A DNA stretch of 64,000 bases. Source: Vibrio sinaloensis DSM 21326 (lineage in GTDB: Bacteria > Pseudomonadota > Gammaproteobacteria > Enterobacterales > Vibrionaceae). The notes under the pieces were generated by a model. That model saw only the letters and a program-made list of their open reading frames with translations, was not told the origin of the DNA and did no database searches. Within the stretch, counting starts at the first letter, position 1. Each line of letters begins with the position of its first letter. Location of the stretch: assembly GCF_000189275.1 (NCBI RefSeq), contig NZ_AEVT01000076.1, positions 1 through 64,000 of the forward strand, written 5' to 3'. This document shows, in pieces, positions 7,032-14,477 of this stretch. Both the position numbers and the translations under genes were made by a program.

Positions 7032-7412
7032 ATGAGTACAACTGAGAAAGCGCCTATTCCTAATGAGCATGAAGTACAGCTAATGTGTAGTGACATATTT
7101 ATCGTAAAACAACGCTCAAAAATACCACCATATGACGTTAATACCCACTATTTTAAGTGGATAGACATTCGTGCTGAAGGTCGTTATTTCAAAGCTAACT
7201 CTCATACGTTTAAAGCTATATCTATCACGCGACCAATGTATTTATATGATGATGAGAAAACGACTGAAACTAGACGTTTGAGCTATGTAACAGGCGAGTA
7301 TGTTCAAACGTTTGGTAAAAATGACTCAGGTAATGATTCTGATAATGTAAACGTGTTCGTGGAAGTGTTTACAGGTGAAGAGGCGGCATGGGTAGACGAC
7401 CCATTCAAATAA
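7032..7412 (+). CDS. Orphan prophage gene of unknown function, 126 aa
   Basis: ATG preceded by GAGGGAATAAA. The protein is soluble, with no membrane segment, and rich in aromatic and charged residues (THYFKWIDIRAEGRYF, TRPMYLYDDEKTTE), ending WVDDPFK. It has its own likely promoter and faces against the whole minus-strand operon, between the packaging ATPase and the capsid block. Its base composition is visibly more AT-rich than its neighbours, which suggests separate acquisition. Candidates are a lysogenic conversion, superinfection or defence/anti-defence function, or a late-gene regulator. I do not recognise the family. Confidence 0.6.
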   Translation: MSTTEKAPIPNEHEVQLMCSDIFIVKQRSKIPPYDVNTHYFKWIDIRAEGRYFKANSHTFKAISITRPMYLYDDEKTTETRRLSYVTGEYVQTFGKNDSGNDSDNVNVFVEVFTGEEAAWVDDPFK

Positions 7413-7417
7413 AATAA

Positions 7418-7435
7418 CTGCCTCATGTGAGGCAG
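7418..7435 (-). terminator. Hairpin terminator of the ATPase operon
   Basis: CTGCCTCA and TGAGGCAG form a perfect 8-bp stem with a 2-nt loop, overlapping the ATPase stop codon. On the minus strand it is followed by TTATTTTATTTG. It separates the rep/ATPase block from the late block and could also slow plus-strand transcripts from the orphan gene. Confidence 0.5.
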
Positions 7436-8145
7436 ATAACCTCACCTTTCTTTACATCCCCAATTTGGTCACTAAAGAGCAGATACTCAGCAATGCCATT
7501 GTTGGATTGCGCCGTCTTTAAAGCTGATATTTGGGTCACATCATAGGCTTTTTGCTTGCTGATGTACTCCGCGTCGGCCATCGATGCCAGACCGCCCACC
7601 CACCAATACGGCGATTGACTAATGACCGTCTTGGGCACTTCTTGGGTGCGCTGAAACATCGAGTGCAGCACAAGGCCAAACTGACGACCACCGCGCCACA
7701 GCTCGCCCGCCTTGCCTTTGAGCTTGCCGGTGGTTTCGGCAATGGTGCCCAACTCTTCAATGGCAACATGCAGCAAAGGCTTGTTGCCATCCCCGCAGCT
7801 CCACACAATCGCAGCGAACGTTTCCAAATTTTCCATGGTGGCGTCTTTGACCAGCGCCAACTTGAAGCCTCTTTTGTGCTTTCGTGCTGCGACCAAGGCG
7901 CGAGCAAAGGCGCCAAACTCGGTGAACGTTTGCACGTTTTGCCCTTGAAACTTCTTGCCCGAGTAATTTTGGTACGGGTCAAAAAAGACTGCCTGGCTTC
8001 CTTTGGGGATTAGGCCGAGCTTTTTCACGGCGGTGGTTTTGCCCCCGCCCGTCGTGGCGATGTACACGACGTGCTTTGGCGGGTGCGCTTGGTTGCTGTT
8101 GACCGGCATGGGCAGCCTAAGCGGCGGCTTTTTGCTCTTGCTCAT
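7423..8145 (-). CDS. Genome-packaging ATPase (FtsK/HerA-type, PM2 P9-like)
   Basis: 240 residues from ATG 8145, chosen because GGAGG sits 9 nt upstream. Walker A is ATTGGGKTT (residues 30-38) and the Walker B-like LLHVAIEEL (124-132) ends in two acidic residues, as in membrane-containing-phage packaging ATPases. GGRQFGLVLHSMFQRTQEVP fits the following sensor region of this family. Small size matches PM2 P9 (about 220 residues). It would drive DNA into the preformed capsid. The start overlaps the previous gene by 29 nt. Confidence 0.8.
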   Translation of the reverse strand: MSKSKKPPLRLPMPVNSNQAHPPKHVVYIATTGGGKTTAVKKLGLIPKGSQAVFFDPYQNYSGKKFQGQNVQTFTEFGAFARALVAARKHKRGFKLALVKDATMENLETFAAIVWSCGDGNKPLLHVAIEELGTIAETTGKLKGKAGELWRGGRQFGLVLHSMFQRTQEVPKTVISQSPYWWVGGLASMADAEYISKQKAYDVTQISALKTAQSNNGIAEYLLFSDQIGDVKKGEVICLT

Positions 8146-8611
8146 CGTTGGCCGCCTCCTTTGCTTTTTCTGCAATGATGGCCGCTTGCTCAGCTTGCAG
8201 TCGTTTCACGGCATTAAGGCTTGAATACCCCAGACCAACGGCGGCAACGCCAAACATGATTTCTTCTTTGTAGTTCTCAAACCATGCCAGCCATGTAAGA
8301 CCGTACTTTTCAATCAATGGACCACTGGCGGTCAAGAATTTCTCTTTGGCTTCGGCGTCAAACTGAAAATCGACACCGGCCGCCGATGAAATGTATTGCT
8401 GTGACATAAACATGCCCATTTCAACCATCGCTACCGCCGCGCCAGCGTCCAATTGTGGCTCGTCAATCTCGGATTGCTCTGGTTGCTCGGTGGTTTCTGG
8501 CTCGCCACGTTCGGCTGCGTCAATATGGTCTAAATCGTTTAGCCCTTGCGCGTAATCTTGGCTCAGTTCGTCGTGTTCGGTTTCAAGCGGTGTATTGTCT
8601 GTGCTATCCAT
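8117..8611 (-). CDS. Acidic prophage protein with a hydrophobic segment, 164 aa
   Basis: The start is placed at ATG 8611 (MDSTDNTPLE), just inside the end of the zinc-ribbon gene, since a longer frame would overlap that gene. The first 55 residues are very acidic and rich in Gln; the middle (AAVAMVEMGMFMSQQY) and EIMFGVAAVGLGYSSL are hydrophobic; the tail is an Ala/Glu/Lys helix (LQAEQAAIIAEKAKEAANDE). Similar proteins sit beside the packaging ATPase in membrane-containing phages and may help build the internal membrane. Family not recognised. Confidence 0.55.
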   Translation of the reverse strand: MDSTDNTPLETEHDELSQDYAQGLNDLDHIDAAERGEPETTEQPEQSEIDEPQLDAGAAVAMVEMGMFMSQQYISSAAGVDFQFDAEAKEKFLTASGPLIEKYGLTWLAWFENYKEEIMFGVAAVGLGYSSLNAVKRLQAEQAAIIAEKAKEAANDEQEQKAAA

Positions 8612-9056
8612 TGGCGGATTGTCCTTTTTTGTTGAGTAAGAAAAAGAGTGTGATGAGTGCGAGCAGCCCGAAAAAGTAAGGCTTAGCCGCTGCAAGCCTT
8701 GTGTTGATTGGTTTAGGCGGCTCAGTGGTTGCCGGCTTTGGCGGCGCAATAACGGGCTTATCTTGCGTGACAGGGTGACGTTTCTCACCTTGGTGGTCAT
8801 TGGTTTCAAGCGGCTTGAGCTCGGCTTTGTCGGTTTTCATATTGGTTTGAATGAACTGCTGAAAGCTCTCACCCTTGCCTTGCTGAAAGCCACAACACGG
8901 ACAGTTGTAATACAACCGGCCGGTATTGCGCTTATTCTTTGGCGGGGTGCCCTCGGTGACTATCTTGTGCTCACCCACCGCATGAACCGTTGCCACGGCG
9001 CCACAATCGGGCATGTGACAACGGATATAACCTTTGATTGGGTTTTTACTTGCCAT
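8604..9056 (-). CDS. Zinc-ribbon membrane protein, 150 aa
   Basis: An N-terminal domain carries two Cys pairs, CHMPDCG (residues 13-19) and CPCCGF (52-57), a pattern for one bound zinc like the phage Ogr/Zn-ribbon type. A proline-rich linker (APPKPATTEPPKP) leads to a single C-terminal membrane helix (YFFGLLALITLFFLL). Tethering a zinc ribbon to the membrane next to the packaging ATPase suggests a part of the packaging or membrane complex. It overlaps both neighbours. Confidence 0.6.
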   Translation of the reverse strand: MASKNPIKGYIRCHMPDCGAVATVHAVGEHKIVTEGTPPKNKRNTGRLYYNCPCCGFQQGKGESFQQFIQTNMKTDKAELKPLETNDHQGEKRHPVTQDKPVIAPPKPATTEPPKPINTRLAAAKPYFFGLLALITLFFLLNKKGQSANG

Positions 9057-9225
9057 TGAGCGCCCCTTCTAGCTGCGCCTCAAGCTCTTGGATTCGGTCA
9101 TTGGTGAGCCGCATCCAGACGAGGAACAGGCGAAGCGGCGCCATTAATTTGCTTGCGAACGGGTTCAGAGAATGCGCTTTGACTTCCTTTTCAAGCTGCT
9201 CGGTGATTTGTTGTGCTTTTTCCAC
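9046..9225 (-). CDS. Small helical prophage protein, about 59 aa
   Basis: Open frame continues up to 9279, but the only start with a ribosome binding site is GTG 9225 (AAGGAA ten nt upstream), giving VEKAQQITEQLEKEVKAHSL at the N-terminus. Two helices, the second ending LTNDRIQELEAQLEGALNGK as a probable coiled coil. It overlaps the zinc-ribbon gene by 11 nt. TTG 9279 is the alternative start. Function unknown. Confidence 0.45.
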   Translation of the reverse strand: MEKAQQITEQLEKEVKAHSLNPFASKLMAPLRLFLVWMRLTNDRIQELEAQLEGALNGK

Positions 9226-9291
9226 GGTGTATTGATTCCTTATGTCCAACTGAGTGATAAAAATTCCATTCGCAAGCAAGGTATAAACAGG

Positions 9292-11112
9292 TTAAGTAAC
9301 CACAAGCCCGCCATTTCTAAGTGAGACGGTGGCGTGTTGGTCTATTTGTATTTTGGCGCCACTTTGCAGCGGCTTAATAAGGCATTTCACCCCTTGAATG
9401 CTCCATCCGGTGAGCTCGGTCAGTGCCTGACTTAGTGAGGGGTTACAGTTATTTTCAGTGCTCCAAGTGGAGCCGCTCCGCGTCTCTAAAGCGCGCTTTA
9501 AATCTTTCGTCTTAACTAACTGAAAAGTATCGCTACAGGTTTCAATAACTTCAGAAAGCCAAGTGAAACCAATCACTTTCGAGACCACTTCACCGTATTG
9601 GTTTTTCTTGGTTTCGTATTCCAATTTGGCGTCGTGTGCCAATTGGCAAAACAGCGACCACTTGGACGAGTCCGCCGCTTGGCGCAGCGCTTCCAACTTT
9701 TCATCGTGTGCGGTTTGCTCCGAGGTCGCTCGGCGCAGACTTCGCCACAACGACACCGGCTCGCCGCCAAACTGCTGAAACTGACGAATGCCATGAACCG
9801 ACGCCCAAGCGCGCACCTTAAAGGCGTTTTCTTCGGCTTTGCTCTCTGGCATGTGCTTCCCGTTGATGTTTTTCGACACATACTTGGCGATGTACGCCGT
9901 GGCGCCGCCCTTGCTTGGGTCGGCTTCTTTTACATCAAAACGCGGCGTTACATCTGAGCCCAATTCGGCTCTATCTTCGTGTGTTGCTTCCTCTTGGAGG
10001 ATACGCACTACGTCGGCCTTAACCTTGTGAGAGCAAAACAAAAAGTAGTGGCTGTGACTGGTTGCGTCTTTGTGAGGCTCGGCCACACGAAAACCAAAGT
10101 AATCAATATCGCGTTTGGCCAATCGCGCTCGGCCAACCGCCCACTTAGCCATGAGGGCTTTGTGACCTTCTTTGACACTGGCGCCATTCCAATGCGGCGA
10201 ATTGCGGTGGTATTTACTCGGCAACGTCCACGTAATGAACAGCGCGGTGTAACCGAGTTCTTCGGCCAACTCTTCAAAGCCGCGAGAGCGTACCATCATT
10301 TCAATGCGGCGGTTTTCAGGGTTGGCGACGGTGCGGCTCGCCACGTCTTCGAGTTTGAAGTGCTCGCCCGTTTCGGTATTGAGCACCGACATGGCCGCCA
10401 TGTATTGCTTGGATTCGTGCTGTTTACGCGTCCAGTTCTGAAATGACACCTCGGACACATAACGGCTTTGGTGCCCTTTATCGCCGACGCGACAAAGCGC
10501 AATTTGAGAGTATTCGATATATTGAGCGCGCAGCCTAAGCAAGCGGCGCTCAAGCCATTGCTCGGCTTGCATCTTGAGCACAGCAATGGTTAGCTGCTCT
10601 TCCAACACCTCGCGCTTTTTCTGGCTAAAGTCGACCACTGGCGCAAGCACATAGATTTCGCTCAGTTTCTTGGCTTGAGTGCGGTACACCCAAACCAAAG
10701 CGCCAAGAAAATCACTAAACTGACTCGCGTCGACATTCTGCAAAATGGCGGCGAGTTCATCAGCGTAGTTGCTAGCCAGCTTCTTAATGGCATCTTCACG
10801 CATTAATATGTTGTGGGATAGCGGTTCTGGTTTGGCATGGTTGCGGCTATCGACAAAAGGGTATTTGTCCTCAATGTACGCCGCACACTTTAAGCCAAAC
10901 TTAACCGCTTCATCTGCGGCTTTCGCTAGGTTTTGATTGGTGGCATTGGCTCGCTTGGTTCGGCTTTCCACTTTGCGCTTAACATCGTTGCGCACAATGG
11001 CGGGAAGCCTTGGGAAAAATCGTTTAGAGAAGCTGCTTTGAAAGATGGCTTGCGTTGCTTGGGTTTTGTCAGCCATCCGTTCAAGCGTTTCTTGCACTTC
11101 CTTTGCATTCAT
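9292..11112 (-). CDS. HUH rolling-circle replication initiator (GpA/PM2 P12-like)
   Basis: 606 residues. Motif 1 FITWTLPSKYH (about 292-302), the metal-binding HSH of motif 2 (His353 and His355) and the two tyrosines of motif 3 in YIAKYVSKNING (Tyr407, Tyr411) are all present in order, as in phage replication gene A proteins. The enzyme nicks one strand at the origin, stays covalently attached through tyrosine and drives rolling-circle replication of the circular phage DNA. PM2 P12 (about 630 residues) is the counterpart. It starts behind GAGGGCGATTCT. The origin is not identified; in this family it often lies in or near the rep gene. Confidence 0.88.
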   Translation of the reverse strand: MNAKEVQETLERMADKTQATQAIFQSSFSKRFFPRLPAIVRNDVKRKVESRTKRANATNQNLAKAADEAVKFGLKCAAYIEDKYPFVDSRNHAKPEPLSHNILMREDAIKKLASNYADELAAILQNVDASQFSDFLGALVWVYRTQAKKLSEIYVLAPVVDFSQKKREVLEEQLTIAVLKMQAEQWLERRLLRLRAQYIEYSQIALCRVGDKGHQSRYVSEVSFQNWTRKQHESKQYMAAMSVLNTETGEHFKLEDVASRTVANPENRRIEMMVRSRGFEELAEELGYTALFITWTLPSKYHRNSPHWNGASVKEGHKALMAKWAVGRARLAKRDIDYFGFRVAEPHKDATSHSHYFLFCSHKVKADVVRILQEEATHEDRAELGSDVTPRFDVKEADPSKGGATAYIAKYVSKNINGKHMPESKAEENAFKVRAWASVHGIRQFQQFGGEPVSLWRSLRRATSEQTAHDEKLEALRQAADSSKWSLFCQLAHDAKLEYETKKNQYGEVVSKVIGFTWLSEVIETCSDTFQLVKTKDLKRALETRSGSTWSTENNCNPSLSQALTELTGWSIQGVKCLIKPLQSGAKIQIDQHATVSLRNGGLVVT

Positions 11113-11143
11113 AGAATCGCCCTCGCGTTAAAGATTCAGCGCC

Positions 11144-11476
11144 CTATTCGGGCGCGTCCTCTTGCTTGCGGATTCTGTCTGAAACAAGTGCGTTGTTTCG
11201 TTGGATGGCTCGATATAACCGGTAAGCGCCCAAAGGCCCTTTTGAAGCCGAGAAAAACTCATAGCTGCACAGTGTGCTCAGTCCGTCTTCTAAAGCCTGT
11301 TTGCGTTCAAAATCATAAAAACGGGTTTGGTCGATTTGCTCTGTAAGTTTCAGCGTTTCAGATACACCGATGTTTTCAACGGCAAAATTGTAGGCCGTTG
11401 CAATGGCGCTAACCTTATTTAAGCGACGCGCAGCCCTAAGTGTTTGATAAATGTCTTTCATGCTAACGTTGCTCAT
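11144..11476 (-). CDS. Early prophage protein of unknown function, 110 aa
   Basis: Soluble, helix-rich and basic (YQTLRAARRLNKVSAIATAY). It overlaps the previous small gene by 4 nt and sits just before rep in the early operon, so it probably assists or controls replication. In PM2 the equivalent place holds small regulators. I do not recognise a family. Confidence 0.55.
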   Translation of the reverse strand: MSNVSMKDIYQTLRAARRLNKVSAIATAYNFAVENIGVSETLKLTEQIDQTRFYDFERKQALEDGLSTLCSYEFFSASKGPLGAYRLYRAIQRNNALVSDRIRKQEDAPE

Positions 11477-11661
11477 GCGTCACCCCCTTGACGAAAACGT
11501 GAGGGAATGTGTGTTTGCGTTGGGCTCGATTTGAGCTCACGCACTCGCTCTAAGCAGCGCTTTACCCATTTGAGGGAGTTTTGAGTCAGTTCAGGGCTTG
11601 GGTTTACGCACCCTGCCATATCTGGACAGGGCAAATGAATTGGATTCGTTACATTTGTCAT
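11473..11661 (-). CDS. First gene of the early operon, 62 aa, unknown
   Basis: ATG with a strong GGAGG ribosome binding site five nt upstream. The N-terminus has CPDMAGC, a Cys pair five residues apart, and the rest is basic and helical (KWVKRCLERVRELK). It is the first gene downstream of the promoter-operator region facing the repressor gene, a typical place for an anti-repressor or replication helper, but this is only positional inference. Confidence 0.5.
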   Translation of the reverse strand: MTNVTNPIHLPCPDMAGCVNPSPELTQNSLKWVKRCLERVRELKSSPTQTHIPSRFRQGGDA

Positions 11662-11699
11662 TTCAGCCTCCGCAAGCTGTTTCTTTTTTGAACATGGAG

Positions 11700-11739
11700 A
11701 CAGTAATGCAATTATTTTAGGCGTTCAAATCACTTGAAC
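11700..11739 (-). promoter_or_regulatory. Early promoter with overlapping operator
   Basis: On the minus strand TTGAAC (11728 to 11723) and TACTGT (11705 to 11700) are spaced by 17 bp and face the early operon. The -35 box is one half of an inverted repeat GTTCAA, 5 bp, TTGAAC (11723-11739), a good operator for the divergently encoded HTH protein. A further TTGAAC lies at 11688-11693. The same half-site occurs in the late control region. Confidence 0.55.
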
Positions 11740-11804
11740 TACTGTAATGACCTTATAAATACACTACAATTTAACAAGTTTGGACAATTATCGAACAGGC
11801 ACGG

Positions 11805-12056
11805 ATGAACTTTACAAACGAACTTTTAGACCAAGTAAAAGCTAAGTATGAGTTGCCCTCTGACTACAAGTTGGCACAAAAACTTGGCGTTGGTCGTAGC
11901 CGTTTGAGTAATTGGAGAAATGGTACGTGCTCGATGGATTGGGATATAGCGTTTCAGATTGCAGATTTGCTTGGCGCTGACGACCAAAATGTAGTGTACG
12001 GTTTAATCCAAGACAAGTACAAAAACCCTCGCCTAATCAACGCTTTAACTAGTTAG
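11805..12056 (+). CDS. Cro/CI-type HTH repressor
   Basis: An 83-residue protein whose first 60 residues form a helix-turn-helix: YKLAQKLGVGRSRLSNWRNG followed by DWDIAFQIADLLGAD. Proteins of this size and form are common as phage repressors in Vibrio elements. It is encoded divergently from the replication operon, with inverted TTGAAC half-sites in between, so it is probably the lysogeny repressor or a Cro-like switch acting on the early and late promoters. It is the last gene before the dif-like border. Confidence 0.75.
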   Translation: MNFTNELLDQVKAKYELPSDYKLAQKLGVGRSRLSNWRNGTCSMDWDIAFQIADLLGADDQNVVYGLIQDKYKNPRLINALTS

Positions 12057-12073
12057 AACCCCTCTGATTTTAT

Positions 12074-12101
12074 ATTTACCCGCATATACATAATGCGCAC
12101 T
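12074..12101 (-). other. dif: dif-like XerCD recombination site at the prophage right border
   Basis: Read on the minus strand the 28 bp are XerC arm AGTGCGCATTA, centre TGTATA, XerD arm TGCGGGTAAAT. From memory, Vibrio chromosome I dif has the same XerC arm, centre TGTATG and XerD arm TTATGTTAAAT. The host-like XerC arm faces the chromosome and the divergent XerD arm faces the phage, exactly the hybrid expected after XerC-first integration of a phage attP into dif, as for CTX and other Xer-exploiting elements. matP and matS sites nearby agree with the terminus location. Confidence 0.75.
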
Positions 12102-12104
12102 TAG

Positions 12105-12317
12105 CTATAGCTTCGCTAGGGCTGCCAATCCACATAGCCAGTCCACCGCAAACCATTGATATTCTTGTAAACCGCGCCCGTTAAACTTTTTTGCAATGCT
12201 TTCCCACATCGCTTTAATGTTCGGATTATCGTTGTGATCAGCGTGACAACCTAATAAAGCTATCTCTGGGTCTAAACCTGCGCCAGTCGCAAGAAAACTT
12301 CCTCTTCTCATACACAT
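12105..12317 (-). CDS. Hypothetical protein, 70 aa
   Basis: An open frame just outside the dif-like site (MCMRRGSFLATGAG ... WFAVDWLCGLAALAKL). It lacks a clear ribosome binding site and resembles nothing I know; two start codons lie close together (12317, 12311). It could be a remnant of another dif-inserted element. Confidence 0.3.
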   Translation of the reverse strand: MCMRRGSFLATGAGLDPEIALLGCHADHNDNPNIKAMWESIAKKFNGRGLQEYQWFAVDWLCGLAALAKL

Positions 12318-12708
12318 AACTACCAGACTTTCAAACTTTGCAAAGTTTCTTCGGTAACCGAACCTGAATCATGCGTTGTCTATTTAAATGTAAATCCTAG
12401 ATTTGCTTGCTGTAGTTAGACAAGCTCATACTTTGATTTTAACTGTTCGAATGAAGCGTGCTCGGAGTTCAAAGCTGTCGTTGTTCGTCGATTATAAACA
12501 ACCATTGGGGATAAATATCTTGCGCATTACAGTGTCACTCATATGAACATAACGTATCCATTTTTGTCGATTACGAGGTTCAAACCGTACATTCGGTGGA
12601 CTTGCTTTCCTACACCAATGAATACTGTTTATTTATACAGCCCCAATGTGTACACTAGGAGCTATAAAAAACCAGTTGCCTATTAGTATTCTTATTCGGA
12701 GTGAATCT
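12318..12708. other. Non-coding stretch with a 16-bp palindrome
   Basis: No convincing gene in about 390 bp. It holds a perfect 16-bp palindrome AAACTTTGCAAAGTTT (12333-12348), which may be an operator, and only short interrupted reading frames on the minus strand. The composition and lack of genes fit scar DNA next to a hot insertion site. Confidence 0.4.
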
Positions 12709-13125
12709 ATGTCTTGTTCGGAAACATCTTGCTTATGTGGTGCTGTTTCAATTACAGCGAATAATATTGATCCTAAATTTACCGTCTGTCATTGCCAATC
12801 TTGCCGTACTTGGGGAGGCGCGCCATTCTTTGCGGTTAAATGCGGAACACAAGTAACGATACTTGGTGAAGAACATGTAAAATTGTTCGAGTCTTCTTCT
12901 TGGGCTGCTCGCGGTTTTTGTACCGAATGCGGTACCCACTTGTTTTACAAGTTCAAGGAAACCGGTGAATACAATATGCCTGTGGGGCTTTTTTCGACTT
13001 TAGAAGGACTCGTGATGGATATGCAGTATTTTAGTGATATGAGGCCTAGCTACTATTGTTTTAGTAACGAAACCAAAGAGATGACCACAGAGGAAATCAT
13101 GGCCTATTTCGCAGACAAGATTTAA
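12709..13125 (+). CDS. GFA/CENP-V family protein (glutathione-dependent formaldehyde-activating fold)
   Basis: 138 residues from ATG 12709, chosen for the GGAGTG site upstream over an earlier ATG. The zinc ligands of the family are visible: CLCGAV, CHCQSCR and CTECGTHLFYKF. Members bind zinc and often glutathione and were named after an enzyme that speeds the formaldehyde-glutathione reaction, but most, including this one, have no proven substrate. It stands alone between the dif region and a LysE gene. Confidence 0.8.
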   Translation: MSCSETSCLCGAVSITANNIDPKFTVCHCQSCRTWGGAPFFAVKCGTQVTILGEEHVKLFESSSWAARGFCTECGTHLFYKFKETGEYNMPVGLFSTLEGLVMDMQYFSDMRPSYYCFSNETKEMTTEEIMAYFADKI

Positions 13126-13286
13126 TTCGATAGATGCCCCGTTGATCTACAACCACAGTAGTCATACACATTTGTACCTCCGGGGCTAAAAGTACAAGTC
13201 CACCGTATCAGGGTTTGTTGAGTGAGAAAAACGTTAATAGTTTTGACACTTTGAACTGACTCGAAAAGTGGTAACAATACCCTGCT

Positions 13287-13916
13287 CTAGCGTTTTTGAT
13301 CCATCAAAGCCACCATAAGGCCAGAGGCTATAAACGTGGCACCCGCACCGAAGTTCAAACCGAATACTACTTTAGGTTTTTCTACTAACCAATTAGACAA
13401 CCTTGTCGCGAAAACACCCATCAAGCTAAATCCAAATGCTGTAAGAATCGCAAACCAGGCGCCGTAGCCAATCATTTGATGCGTGACTGACCCCAGATTC
13501 TGATCCACAAACTGAGGAATAAATGCCAAAACAAATAGACCGGGTTTTGGATTCAAAGCGGCAGATAAAAAACCAGTCGAGAAAATAACCTTCAACGATT
13601 GCGGTTTGCTGTTATTTAATGAAATCAAGTTTCGAGACCGAATAGCGCGAATGCCCAACCAGATAAGGTATCCCGCACCAACTATCTTAACTAAGTAAAA
13701 TGCAAATTCTGATGTTTGTATAAGCAGTGTTAACCCAAAGGTTGCAGCAAATACATGAAACAGAATTCCAAAACCAGATGAAAGGCCAGATACTACAGCA
13801 GCACTCTTTCCTTGGCTTAATCCTCGACTAATTGCCAACAGGTTATCAGGCCCTGGAGACACTACCAATAGAATGCAAGCCATCGTAAAGCCAATAAACA
13901 CTTCTAGCGGAAACAT
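13287..13916 (-). CDS. LysE/RhtB-family amino-acid exporter
   Basis: A 209-residue inner-membrane protein with about six hydrophobic segments. The N-terminal signature SPGPDNLLAISRGLSQGK and the following G-rich segment are typical of LysE/RhtB translocators, which export amino acids such as lysine, threonine or homoserine lactone-type compounds. The specific substrate cannot be read from sequence. A GNAT acetyltransferase gene lies 28 bp upstream on the same strand, possibly co-transcribed. Confidence 0.85.
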   Translation of the reverse strand: MFPLEVFIGFTMACILLVVSPGPDNLLAISRGLSQGKSAAVVSGLSSGFGILFHVFAATFGLTLLIQTSEFAFYLVKIVGAGYLIWLGIRAIRSRNLISLNNSKPQSLKVIFSTGFLSAALNPKPGLFVLAFIPQFVDQNLGSVTHQMIGYGAWFAILTAFGFSLMGVFATRLSNWLVEKPKVVFGLNFGAGATFIASGLMVALMDQKR

Positions 13917-13944
13917 AAAACCTCCCTATTTCATACTCCAGAGA

Positions 13945-14412
13945 CTAAAGAGCGAGCTTCATTATATGCTGTGGGCCTGCGGAACCTCCATGATAGAGCT
14001 CTTGAGTATCAAGAAACCCACCGTTTTCATAACATTTTTTTGCCGCCGGGTTCTTGCAATTGACGGTCAAAAATACCGAGCCTGCCTTTGGAAAGTTGAG
14101 CTTGATGTAATCAGATAGTTCCAAAACGGTACGTGTCCCTATACCTCTGCCTTGTTGAGACTGATCGACTAAAAAGCCTCTAACACCAATGGCTCCTGCA
14201 TCAGCAAATGGGTAATCCTCATCGTAGCCAGTATCGAGTAAAAACACCCCCACCATTTCAGCACCTGAATATATTCCATGAGCAGTAACGGATTGGTTTA
14301 ACAACGGTAATAGCTCTTCTGCAGTTCCGACGTACTGCAGTTGCGCGTCAGAAACCTGGAGGTTTTTGACTTTTTCATAGTCCATTACTTGTACTGGTTT
14401 GATTTCAATCAT
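13945..14412 (-). CDS. GNAT-family N-acetyltransferase
   Basis: 155 residues with the GNAT acetyl-CoA motif A, QSQQGRGIGTRTVLELSDYI, and the following strand-helix ending NCKNPAAKKCYENGGFLDT. Transfers an acetyl group to an unknown amine. Encoded directly upstream of the LysE exporter in the same direction, so the pair may modify and export or detoxify related compounds; this is inference. Confidence 0.8.
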   Translation of the reverse strand: MIEIKPVQVMDYEKVKNLQVSDAQLQYVGTAEELLPLLNQSVTAHGIYSGAEMVGVFLLDTGYDEDYPFADAGAIGVRGFLVDQSQQGRGIGTRTVLELSDYIKLNFPKAGSVFLTVNCKNPAAKKCYENGGFLDTQELYHGGSAGPQHIMKLAL

Positions 14413-14477
14413 GATTATCCGTTCTCCATTGAATGATGTTTAATCTTATCGGAGATAACACCAAAGTAAACCCATTA

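Larger units (their letters stand above)
1640..12101. mobile_element. PM2-like (corticovirus-like) tailless prophage, Xer/dif-integrated
   Basis: About 10.4 kb, close to the roughly 10.1-kb circular genome of phage PM2. It carries a HUH rolling-circle initiator, a 241-residue packaging ATPase, a PM2 P2-like capsid protein, a run of very small membrane proteins, spike-like proteins and a muralytic enzyme, with no integrase, terminase or tail genes. Almost all genes are on the minus strand with ATGA-type overlaps. The right border is the hybrid dif site at 12074-12101. The left border is set at the terminator near 1640 because no matching dif-like site was found, so the defence pair further left could also belong to the element. 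PM2-related prophages in aquatic bacteria are known (Krupovic and Bamford). Confidence 0.8.

Noticed and set aside
12420-12530. Minus-strand fragment YLSPMVVYN...KYELV resembling an IS3-type transposase end
   Set aside because: Only about 35 codons with a stop just upstream and no inverted repeats; the resemblance is too short to call.
12542-12570. Second dif-like sequence (GAACATAA followed by CGTATC)
   Set aside because: Only seven bases of the XerD arm match and the XerC arm is absent.
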